Source: Glycomyces niveus
GTDB lineage: Bacteria > Actinomycetota > Actinomycetes > Mycobacteriales > Micromonosporaceae
DNA: 64,000 bases
Direction of reading: 5' to 3'
NCBI RefSeq assembly: GCF_017592475.1
Contig: NZ_JAGFNP010000004.1
Location: forward strand, 414,046-478,045
Positions 27,321 to 35,115 of the stretch are shown one piece after another. How positions within the stretch are numbered: position 1 is the stretch's first letter; each line of letters opens with the position of its first letter. The notes under the pieces were generated by a model that was not told where the DNA came from, did no database searches, and was given only the letters and a program-made list of their open reading frames with translations. Both the position numbers and the translations under genes were made by a program.

Positions 27321-27351
27321 AGGGCGGCCCGGCGTTTCGCCGGGCCGCCCT
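27321..27351. terminator. Bidirectional terminator, ADP-ribosylglycohydrolase / malic enzyme
   Basis: A perfect 13-bp stem (27321-27333 with 27339-27351) with a GTTTC loop lies just beyond the malic enzyme stop (27363, minus strand) and about 130 nt past the ADP-ribosylglycohydrolase stop (27194). It can stop both convergent genes. Confidence 0.75.
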
Positions 27352-27362
27352 CTTCGGTTTCG

Positions 27363-28499
27363 TCAGGCGGCGGCGTGGACCGCGGCGGCCACCGCGGGGG
27401 CGACGCGGGGGTCGAGGGGGGACGGGACGATGCGGTCGGCGGCGAGGTCGGCGGCGGCGATGTCGGCGATGGCGTGGGCCGCGGCGAGTTTCATCGCCTC
27501 GGTGATCCGCGGAGCGCCGGCGTCGAGGGCACCCCGGAAGATGCCCGGGAAAGCGAGCACGTTGTTGATCTGGTTCGGGTAGTCGCTGCGGCCGGTGGCG
27601 ACGATCGCGGCGTGCTTCGCGGCGGTCTCCGGGGCGACCTCGGGAGTCGGGTTCGCGAGCGCGAACACGATCGCGTTGTCGGCCATGCCTTCCAGGGCCG
27701 ATTCGGGGATCGAGCCGCCGGAGACGCCGACGAGGACGTCAGCGCCCTTGAGCGCTTCAGTGATGCCGCCGCTGCGGCCGGAGCGGTTGGTGCTCGCGGC
27801 GAGCTGGGCCTTGACCGGGTTGAGGCGGTCGCGGCCTTCGTAGATGATGCCGGTGGAGTCGCAGACGATGAGGTCGCCGACCCCGGCCTCGCCGAGGATC
27901 TTGGTGATGGCGACGCCCGCGGCCCCGGCGCCGACGACGGCGACGGTGAGGTCTTCGGCGCGGCGGTCCTGCAGGCGCATCGCGTTGGTGAGCGCGGCGA
28001 GGACGACCACGGCGGTGCCGTGCTGGTCGTCGTGGAAGACCGGGATGTCGAGGAGGGCCTTGAGGCGGTCCTCGATCTCGAAGCAGCGCGGGGCGGCGAT
28101 GTCCTCCAGGTTGATGCCACCGAAGGACGGCGCGATGGCCGCGACGGCCGCCACGATCGCGTCGGGGTCCTTGGTGTCCAGGCAGATCGGGACGGCGTCG
28201 ACGTCGGCGAACTGGCGGAAGAGGGCGGCCTTGCCCTCCATGACCGGCAGCGAGGCGGCCGGGCCGATGTCGCCGAGCCCGAGGACGGCGGTGCCGTCGG
28301 TGACGACGGCGACCACGTTGGAGCGCCAGGTGTGGGTCCGCGCCAGGGACTCGTCAGCGGCGATGGCCTCGCAGACGCGGGCCACGCCCGGCGTGTACGC
28401 GACCGAGAGGTCCTCGCGGCTGTCGAGGGGGACGGTGGTGGAGGTGCGCAGTTTGCCGCCCTCGTGGGCGACGAAGATCGGGTCTTGCAGATCGATCAT
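27363..28499 (-). CDS. NAD(P)-dependent malic enzyme
   Basis: This 378-aa short-form malic enzyme oxidatively decarboxylates malate to pyruvate. Typical parts are SVAYTPGVARVC, the metal/substrate region GINLEDIAAPRCFEIE, and FHDDQHGTAVVVLAAL; the Rossmann motif GAGAAGVA follows. No phosphotransacetylase domain is fused, so it is the small actinobacterial/Bacillus type. Whether NAD or NADP is used cannot be decided from the sequence. A GAGG lies about 9 nt before the ATG. Single-gene unit ending at a shared hairpin. Confidence 0.95.
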   Translation of the reverse strand: MIDLQDPIFVAHEGGKLRTSTTVPLDSREDLSVAYTPGVARVCEAIAADESLARTHTWRSNVVAVVTDGTAVLGLGDIGPAASLPVMEGKAALFRQFADVDAVPICLDTKDPDAIVAAVAAIAPSFGGINLEDIAAPRCFEIEDRLKALLDIPVFHDDQHGTAVVVLAALTNAMRLQDRRAEDLTVAVVGAGAAGVAITKILGEAGVGDLIVCDSTGIIYEGRDRLNPVKAQLAASTNRSGRSGGITEALKGADVLVGVSGGSIPESALEGMADNAIVFALANPTPEVAPETAAKHAAIVATGRSDYPNQINNVLAFPGIFRGALDAGAPRITEAMKLAAAHAIADIAAADLAADRIVPSPLDPRVAPAVAAAVHAAA

Positions 28500-28607
28500 T
28501 GGTCAAGCCTCATTGCTTCGATGATGATCGCCGACTCTGCGAACGCCGAACGGATGGCTCCGGCTGAGATACGAGTGGCTGGAGAAGACTGGGGGTGACC
28601 CAGGTCA

Positions 28608-30545
28608 TCAGTGTAGCTCAGCGGTGACCAGTATTCGGACTGCGGCGGCAGTCCAGGCGGCGCATTTCACGGGGTCGTCCTCATCGGCCAACGATTTGGA
28701 CAGGTGCACGAAATCCGTTGCGGCCCTTTGGAGTCCGACCCGCTGCAGTTCGGCGGCGGCGGCTTCGACGCGGCGGCGGGACGGTTCGCGGGCGCTGCGC
28801 AGGCCCTGGTGCGCGAGGTCGGCGCAGGCGATGAGGGCGCCGTCGATCGCGGCGGACACCGGGTCGGTGTCGGCCGCCGCGTCGGCGGCGGCGAGCTCGG
28901 CGGTGTCGTCGCCGGGGGCGAAGTCGGGGACGACCGGGCCGTCCTCGGTGAGCAGGGCGGTGGGCTCGACGATGAGCTCGCCGCGGTGGCGGTGGACGTG
29001 GCCGGCGACGGCCGTGATGCCTTTGAGCAGGGCCTTCTCGGCCGCTTCGAGCGCGCCGGGCGCGGCGGCGCGGTGCGGGACGCGCAGGAGGGCGGTGCCG
29101 CCCTTCGGAGCGGCGACCTCCGCGGTGAGGCATTGCGAGGCGGGGTCGTAGCCGAGGAGGCGGGCCTCTTCGACGGCGACGACGCGCAGGGACTCGGCGG
29201 TGACGCGGGGGCGCACGAGCGCGGGCGGGCGGGCTGCGAGCTCGTCGGCGAGAGCGTCGAGGTTCGTGGCGCGCAGCGACTCCGGGAGGTCGTTCCAGGC
29301 CAGGCCGAGCGGCAGGACCTGGGTCTTGGCGAGGCGGCCGGTGCCGAGCTTGAGGGCGCGGGCGGCCGTGCGTGACGCGGCCTCGGTGACGGTGTTGCCC
29401 GAGGCCAGCGCCCCGATCTTGCAGCCGGCGAGACGGCGGGAGGCGAGGTCGGCGCCGGTGAGGGTGCCGTCCGCGGGGACCGGCCAGTCGCGCTGGACGG
29501 CGAGGACCATGCCGGTCTCGGACTGGGCGAGGTAGATCTCGAGGGTGCGGGTCTCGCCTTCAGTGCCGACGCGGGCGCCGAGGGCGGTGAGGCGCACGAG
29601 GGTGAGCGGGGTGGCGTCGGCTTCCTCGCTGCCGAGGATCTGCGCGGCCGGGGTGCCTTCAGGGTGTCGGGCGGCGCGGGCGCGGGCGGGGAGTTCGGCG
29701 AGGAGCGCGGCGAGGCGCTGCGGGTCGTAGGAGGCGGAGCGGTCCTCGTAGCGTTCGAGCTGGTCGACGAGGTCGTCGACGGCGCCGGCGGGCCAGTGGG
29801 CGCGGCGGCGGGTGAGGGCCTTCGATTCGCGTTGGAGGGCGGCGCGGAGGACGCCGTCGGCGCCGGTGGCGCCGTCGAGGAGGACCCTTTCGGCGAGGGT
29901 CAGCGCCTCGTCGAGGCCGTCGGCGGCCGCGCCGCCGCCGACGCTGACCGTGGCGGCGTCCTGGGCGGCCTCTCGGAAGGCCCAGACGGCGAGGACGATC
30001 GCGGTGTCGCGGGCGGGGCCGGTGGCGTCGGTGTGGACGTAGCCGAGGCCGGGGACGAGGAAGCTGACGTTGGCCGCGGGGAGTTCGGCGGCGGCGGGCC
30101 GGTCGGGGCCCGGCCAGGTGAGGCGGGCGGTGTACCCGGCGCGGCGGGTCTGCTCGGCGGCTTTGAGGGCGTGGTGGCCGAGGACCTCACGCAGTTCCTC
30201 GTCGGTGATGGCGGCGGGGGTGGCGAGGGGTTCGGATTCGGCGGGTGCCGCTGCGGGCGCGTCCTGGGCGCGCTGGTAGGCGAGGACGGCGCCGATGCGG
30301 TGGCGGCATTTGCCGGCGGCGCCGCAGGTGCAGGTGGAGGCTTCGAGGCCGCCGGAGGCGGGGAGCGCGGTCTCGGCGCCGTCGGGGAAGACGGCCGTGA
30401 GAGTGCCGTCGTCCGCGAGGGCGACGGTAGGAGCGGTCCCGGCGTCGAGGTCTTTGGCGGCGCGTTTGACGAGACCCCGGTTGGCAAGGGCCGCAAGGGC
30501 GTCCGGGGTGAGGGCGAGGAGGTCGTGCCTGGGTTCCGCGGTCAC
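28608..30545 (-). CDS. SWIM zinc-finger protein (YehQ-like)
   Basis: This protein of about 645 aa starts at GTG 30545, overlapping the vWA gene stop in a GTGA arrangement; the frame stays open further upstream but only as vWA sequence out of phase. Near residue 70 it has C-T-C-x5-C-R-H, an intact SWIM zinc finger (CxCxnCxH), a fold that binds DNA or protein. The remaining 570 residues are alanine-rich, largely helical and match no catalytic family I recognise. Gene order after MoxR, DUF5682 and vWA parallels E. coli yehQ after yehL-M-P. It is the last gene of the locus. Confidence 0.85.
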   Translation of the reverse strand: MTAEPRHDLLALTPDALAALANRGLVKRAAKDLDAGTAPTVALADDGTLTAVFPDGAETALPASGGLEASTCTCGAAGKCRHRIGAVLAYQRAQDAPAAAPAESEPLATPAAITDEELREVLGHHALKAAEQTRRAGYTARLTWPGPDRPAAAELPAANVSFLVPGLGYVHTDATGPARDTAIVLAVWAFREAAQDAATVSVGGGAAADGLDEALTLAERVLLDGATGADGVLRAALQRESKALTRRRAHWPAGAVDDLVDQLERYEDRSASYDPQRLAALLAELPARARAARHPEGTPAAQILGSEEADATPLTLVRLTALGARVGTEGETRTLEIYLAQSETGMVLAVQRDWPVPADGTLTGADLASRRLAGCKIGALASGNTVTEAASRTAARALKLGTGRLAKTQVLPLGLAWNDLPESLRATNLDALADELAARPPALVRPRVTAESLRVVAVEEARLLGYDPASQCLTAEVAAPKGGTALLRVPHRAAAPGALEAAEKALLKGITAVAGHVHRHRGELIVEPTALLTEDGPVVPDFAPGDDTAELAAADAAADTDPVSAAIDGALIACADLAHQGLRSAREPSRRRVEAAAAELQRVGLQRAATDFVHLSKSLADEDDPVKCAAWTAAAVRILVTAELH

Positions 30546-31741
30546 GTGCCGAGCCTTTCCGCAACGAATTCGACCAGGTGGGAGGGGGTCATGGCGCCGA
30601 CGTGGGCGCCCACGTTCGCGAGGCGGGCGGCCATGTTGTGGTCGTAGATGGGGTTGGCGTCCTCGTCGAGGGCGGCGAGGCCGAGAACCTGGGTGCCCTG
30701 CTCGCACAGCTGCTTGACGAGGTGGACGAGGCGGGCCTCGCTGCCGCCTTCGTAGAAGTCGCTGATGAGGGCCACGATGGAGCGGCGGGGGTTCTCGATG
30801 AGCCCGGCCCCGTATTCGACGGCGCGGGCGATGTCGGTGCCGCCGCCGAGCTGGACCTTCATGAGCAGCTCGACGGGGTCGTCCACATCAGAGGTCATGT
30901 CGACGACGGCGGTGTCGAAGGCGATGAGGTGGGTCTTGAGGCCGGGCAGGGCGTGGAGGCACGCGGCGGTGACCGCCGAGTGGATCACCGAGCCGGTCAT
31001 GGACCCGGACTGGTCGACCAGGAGCACGAGCTGCCACTGCTCGAGCCGCTTCGAGGTGCGCGAGTGGAACTGCGGGCGCTCGATGGCGACGCGGCGGTCC
31101 TCCGGCTGGTAGTGCTTGAGGTTGGCGCGGAGCGTGCGCTTGAGGTCGAAGTCGCGCGAGCGCCGGTGCCAGCTGGGCTTGCGGGTGCGGCTGCCGGTGA
31201 AGACGGTGCGCACCTGCACGGAGAGCTTCTCGACCAGGCGCTCGACGACCTCTTCGACGATGCGGCGGGCGGCGGCGAGCACCTGCGGGTTCATGAGGTG
31301 CTTGGTGCGCAGCACGGCCTTGAGGAGGGACGGGCTGGGCTCGATGCGCTCGAGCACGTCGGGGTTGGTGAGCACGTCGTGGATCTCGTAGCGCTCGACC
31401 GCGTCGCGTTCGAGCCGCTCGATGGTCTCCTTGGGGAAGAGCCGGTGGATGCCGTCGAGCCAGTCCACGGTGGTGAGCTGGGAGGGCGAGTCGTCCGCGC
31501 CGCGCGGGCCGTCGCTGCGGGCGCCGCCGCGGCGCACGCCTCGCTTGCCGAGGTCGTCGTCGCGGCTGTAGAGCCAGTCGAGGGCGGCGTCGCGGGCGGC
31601 GTTGGACTCGCCGAGGCCGCCTAGGCAGTTCTCGGCGGCGGGGCCGAGGACGAGCCGCCAGCGCTCGAGGTCGGCACCGCCCTGCTGGGCACTGTCGTTC
31701 TGAGCACTGTTCTGCTGAGCACCGTTGTGCTGGTCCCCCAT
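30542..31741 (-). CDS. von Willebrand A domain protein (YehP-like)
   Basis: This 399-aa cytosolic vWA protein is the predicted partner of the neighbouring MoxR ATPase. A Gln/Asn/Ser-rich 20-residue tail opens it, then a helical middle (about 25-230) and the vWA domain (about 236-399). The MIDAS is complete: D243-Q-S245-G-S247, Thr302 (GGGTD) and Asp328 (LISDFYEGG). So metal-dependent ligand binding is predicted. It overlaps the DUF5682 stop by one base (TGATG). In known pairs such as RavA-ViaA and CbbQ-CbbO, such vWA subunits link the AAA+ motor to its client. Confidence 0.92.
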   Translation of the reverse strand: MGDQHNGAQQNSAQNDSAQQGGADLERWRLVLGPAAENCLGGLGESNAARDAALDWLYSRDDDLGKRGVRRGGARSDGPRGADDSPSQLTTVDWLDGIHRLFPKETIERLERDAVERYEIHDVLTNPDVLERIEPSPSLLKAVLRTKHLMNPQVLAAARRIVEEVVERLVEKLSVQVRTVFTGSRTRKPSWHRRSRDFDLKRTLRANLKHYQPEDRRVAIERPQFHSRTSKRLEQWQLVLLVDQSGSMTGSVIHSAVTAACLHALPGLKTHLIAFDTAVVDMTSDVDDPVELLMKVQLGGGTDIARAVEYGAGLIENPRRSIVALISDFYEGGSEARLVHLVKQLCEQGTQVLGLAALDEDANPIYDHNMAARLANVGAHVGAMTPSHLVEFVAERLGT

Positions 31742-34008
31742 CAGGACTCCCCTCCGAATACGAGGTCTTCGCGGGCGAGGGCGGCCTCGACGCGGGCTTC
31801 GAGCGCCATCGCCGACGCCATGACGACCGGGTTGACGTCGAGGCGCTTGGTGAGGCCGCGGGAGTCGCCGCCGCCTCGGGCGGCGACGAGGCGTTCGGCG
31901 ATGAGGCCGCGTTCGCGCGGCGGGAACATCGCGAACGCCTGGCGCAGTGCGGGCAGGGCGATCAGGAACTCGTCCTCGGTGAGGTCGCCGATGAGTTCGT
32001 CCACTGCGGATACGACGCCCTGCTCCTCAGCGAGCACTTCTTCACGGGCGAGCGCGAAGAGGCCCGAGAGCCAGTCGCCGAGCCGGTCGGGGTCGGCAGC
32101 GCCCGCCGCGGCTTCGGCGGCGTTCGCGGGCGCACCGAGCGCCCAGGCGAGGCCGAGCGCGGCGCCGCGCAGATCCGGCGGGGCCTGGCCGTCGACCGCG
32201 ATGCGCTGCGCCGCAGCGGCAACGGAGGCGGCGGGCGGCGTGAGCGAAGGCGCGTGCCGGACGGCGTCGCGCAGCGCGCGCATGGCGCGCAGGCGGCCCT
32301 GGTCGGCCGGGCCCGGCCCGGCGTGCAGGCCTTCGGCGAGCCATAGGACGCGGTTCGCGGCGGCGGTGACGACGGCGGCGTAGAGGTCGCTGCCGGCGGT
32401 CCCGAAGAGGTGGTCGTGGCGCCACAGGGCGAGGACGGTGGCGAGCGCGGGGCCGACCTCGCCGAGGTCGCCGCTGTCGTCCACTGCGGACTCGACGGCG
32501 GTGCCGAGGCGGTCGGTGAGGTGCGCGCGGCCGCACAGCGCGGCGTCGAAGAGCATGGCGGCCAAGGCGTCCAGCGCCCGCTCGGCGTCGGCGCGCTGCT
32601 CCAGGACGGTCTGGGCGGCGTCGCCCAGGGTCGCGCCGAGCGCCCCGGACTCGATGAGCACCGGGAGCCGGTCCGCGCCCGAATCCAGCGTCCACTGCTC
32701 CTCGGCGGTCACGTCCGCGCCCGCGGAAGGGCCCGACTCGCGGCGCACGCCGGGGAGGCGCAGCAGCCGCATGCAGTGCAGGGCGCGGCTCCGCTCGAGG
32801 TCCTTCGGCTTGGCGAGGTCGAGGCGGATCGGGCCGTCGCCGTCGAGGCCGAGCCGGGCCATCTCGGCGACGGCGTCGTCCACGAGCGGCGGCCGGGGCG
32901 TGTCGGGGTGGAGGCGGCCGACGCGTTCGCCGGTGAGGGCGGCGGTCATCTCGACCACCACCGGATGCGTTCCGGCCGTGAGCAGGCCGCGCCGCGTCCA
33001 CGGCAGCGGCTGCTCGAGGTCGTCGCTGATGAGGGCGCTGGCGAGGCCGTCGAGGAGGTCGGTGCGGCCGGGCCGGGCGTGGCCGCGCAGGCGCGCGAGC
33101 CCGTCGGTGAGGCTCCGCGCCCCGATGAGGTCCGAAGTGGAGACATGGAGGCCCCGCTCGCGCAGGCGCGTGGTGATGCGCTGCACGAGCGTGGCCGCCG
33201 CCTCCTCCGGTCCGGCCTCCCACAGGCGCTGGTAGTACTCGGGGGACGGCATGCCGGACTGGTATCCGGCGAACGCGTCGAGGCGCTTGAAGGAATAGGG
33301 CACGAGGTAGCCGCCGGTCTCGGTGCCCTCCGGCGGTTCGGGGAGCACCGGGGTCCCGGTGTCGCCTTCGGCGGCGAGGCGGCGCAGCGCGGGGGCGTGG
33401 AAACCGCCGCAGACGACGAGCACCGGCCCGTCGGTCTCGGCGAGGGTCGCGCGGATCCATTGGGCCATATAGGCTTCGCGCGCCGTGTCGCGGCCGTCCG
33501 CGTCCGCTTCGCCGCGCACCAGGTCGAAGTAGTGGTCGAGCCGTTCGGCGAGGCCCTCGGGCTCGGCGACCTCGACGAGGTGGTCCCACAGGGCGTCCAC
33601 GTTGTCGACGGCGAAGGCGCGGCAGAGCGCGTCCGTGGCGTCGGTGTAGCGCCGCTCGGCGTCCGAGTAGCGGTTCTCGACGCCGTCGAAGGCGCCGTGC
33701 CAGGCGGGGAGGTCGATGAAGCGCACCGCCGCCCCGGCCCGGCGGCCCTCGGTGAGCGCGACCCACTCGGGCGAGTAGTCGCACATCGGCGCCCACGTGC
33801 GGCGCACCGCGAGGTCGGCGCTCGCGTACGAGTAGATCGCCACGGGCAGTTCGTGTTCGAGGGCGAGCTCGGCCAGGCGGTCGTTGAAGTCCGCGGGCCC
33901 CTCGATGAGGACCGCGGCGGGCCGCAGCTCCTCGATGCGCCGGGCGACGAGGCGGGCGCAGGCGGGCGAGTGGTGCCGCACGCCCTGGACGTGGAGGCGG
34001 TCGATCAT
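31741..34008 (-). CDS. DUF5682 family protein (YehM-like)
   Basis: This 755-aa protein of unknown function is assigned to DUF5682 by its N-terminal IDRLHVQGVRHHSPACARLV and IEGPADFN motifs and by its position between MoxR and vWA genes, as for E. coli yehM. A VLVVCGGFHAPAL segment near residue 205 is also conserved. The histidine/EGP arrangement loosely recalls TraB/EreA-ChaN proteins; this is only a suggestion. The C-terminal half is helical and alanine-rich. ATG 34008 overlaps the MoxR stop (ATGA). Confidence 0.85.
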   Translation of the reverse strand: MIDRLHVQGVRHHSPACARLVARRIEELRPAAVLIEGPADFNDRLAELALEHELPVAIYSYASADLAVRRTWAPMCDYSPEWVALTEGRRAGAAVRFIDLPAWHGAFDGVENRYSDAERRYTDATDALCRAFAVDNVDALWDHLVEVAEPEGLAERLDHYFDLVRGEADADGRDTAREAYMAQWIRATLAETDGPVLVVCGGFHAPALRRLAAEGDTGTPVLPEPPEGTETGGYLVPYSFKRLDAFAGYQSGMPSPEYYQRLWEAGPEEAAATLVQRITTRLRERGLHVSTSDLIGARSLTDGLARLRGHARPGRTDLLDGLASALISDDLEQPLPWTRRGLLTAGTHPVVVEMTAALTGERVGRLHPDTPRPPLVDDAVAEMARLGLDGDGPIRLDLAKPKDLERSRALHCMRLLRLPGVRRESGPSAGADVTAEEQWTLDSGADRLPVLIESGALGATLGDAAQTVLEQRADAERALDALAAMLFDAALCGRAHLTDRLGTAVESAVDDSGDLGEVGPALATVLALWRHDHLFGTAGSDLYAAVVTAAANRVLWLAEGLHAGPGPADQGRLRAMRALRDAVRHAPSLTPPAASVAAAAQRIAVDGQAPPDLRGAALGLAWALGAPANAAEAAAGAADPDRLGDWLSGLFALAREEVLAEEQGVVSAVDELIGDLTEDEFLIALPALRQAFAMFPPRERGLIAERLVAARGGGDSRGLTKRLDVNPVVMASAMALEARVEAALAREDLVFGGES

Positions 34009-35102
34009 CCGGGCAGCAGGTTCCGCGCCTGGTAGAGCGACTCCCAGTGCGGGCCTTTGCGTTTGGGGGCCTTCTGCTCGAGGTAGCGGCGCAGGCGCGC
34101 CAGGTCCTCGGCGTTGTCCTTGGCCGCGGCCCCGGCCATGCAGTCCACGATGTCCCCTGCCACGGCGGTGCCGCCGCGCAGGTACCAGGCCTTGATGCCC
34201 ACGGCGTGCGCGACCGAGACGGCCTCGGCGGTGGACATGACGGCCTGCGGACGGCCCGAGTTCGCGTCGCCGGTGCGCAGGTCGCGGAAGACCCGCACGA
34301 GCACTTCGAGCACGTCGCGCGAGGGCGGCGCGGGCACGCCGGAGCGGGCCAGGGCGGCAGAGGCCTCGGCTTCGACGAGGTCGAGTTCGGTCTTGAAGTC
34401 CGCGATCGGGAAGACCGTCTCGAAGTTGAAGCGGCGCTTGAGGGCCGCGCTCATCTCGTTGACGCCGCGGTCGCGGGTGTTGGCGGTGGCGATGATGTTG
34501 AACCCCTCGCGGGCGAACACCATCGAGTCGCCTTCGAGCTCGGGGATGGCGAGCACGCGGTCGGACAGGGGCGACAGCAGCGAGTCCTGGACCTCGAGCG
34601 GGCAGCGGGTGATCTCCTCGAACCGCACCACGCGGCCTTCGGCCATGCCCTGCAGCAGCGGCGCGGGCACGAGCGCGCGCTCCGTCGGCCCCTCCGAGAC
34701 GAGCAGGGAGTAGTTCCAGGAGTAGGCGATCTGGTCCTCGGTGGTGGACGCGCCGCCCTGGATGGTGAGGGTCGAGTCGCCGGAGACGGCAGCGGCGATG
34801 AGCTCGGACAGCAGCGACTTCGCCGTGCCGGGCTCGCCCACGAGCATGAGCCCGCGGTTGGTCGCGAGCGTGACGAGCGCGCGGTCGATGAGCGAGGGGT
34901 CGCCCACGAACTTGCGGGCGATGCCCCGCGAGTCGTCGCCCACGATGAAGGTGCGGGCGGCCTGGAGGCTCAGGGCCCAGCCGGGCGGGCGGGGCGAGTC
35001 GTCTTCGGCGGCGAGCTTGGCGAGCTCGACGGCGTAGCGGCGCTCGGCAGGCGGGCGCTGGAGCTTGGGTTCGGCGACGGTGCTCACGGAATCGGTGGTC
35101 AT
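34005..35102 (-). CDS. MoxR-family AAA+ ATPase (YehL-like)
   Basis: This 365-aa AAA+ ATPase is predicted to form rings that remodel a client with its vWA partner. Walker A is GEPGTAKS at residues 89-96 (Lys95). Walker B reads VVRFEEIT, with Glu162-Glu163 where D-E is usual. Sensor 1 lies in IIATANTRDRG and the arginine finger region in LKRRFNFETVFPI. It starts 13 nt after the stop of the fifth DUF4132 gene, so it shares that transcript. In E. coli the equivalent yehL lies between yehI/yehK and yehM. Confidence 0.93.
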   Translation of the reverse strand: MTTDSVSTVAEPKLQRPPAERRYAVELAKLAAEDDSPRPPGWALSLQAARTFIVGDDSRGIARKFVGDPSLIDRALVTLATNRGLMLVGEPGTAKSLLSELIAAAVSGDSTLTIQGGASTTEDQIAYSWNYSLLVSEGPTERALVPAPLLQGMAEGRVVRFEEITRCPLEVQDSLLSPLSDRVLAIPELEGDSMVFAREGFNIIATANTRDRGVNEMSAALKRRFNFETVFPIADFKTELDLVEAEASAALARSGVPAPPSRDVLEVLVRVFRDLRTGDANSGRPQAVMSTAEAVSVAHAVGIKAWYLRGGTAVAGDIVDCMAGAAAKDNAEDLARLRRYLEQKAPKRKGPHWESLYQARNLLPG

Positions 35103-35115
35103 GGCGGCTTTCTGG

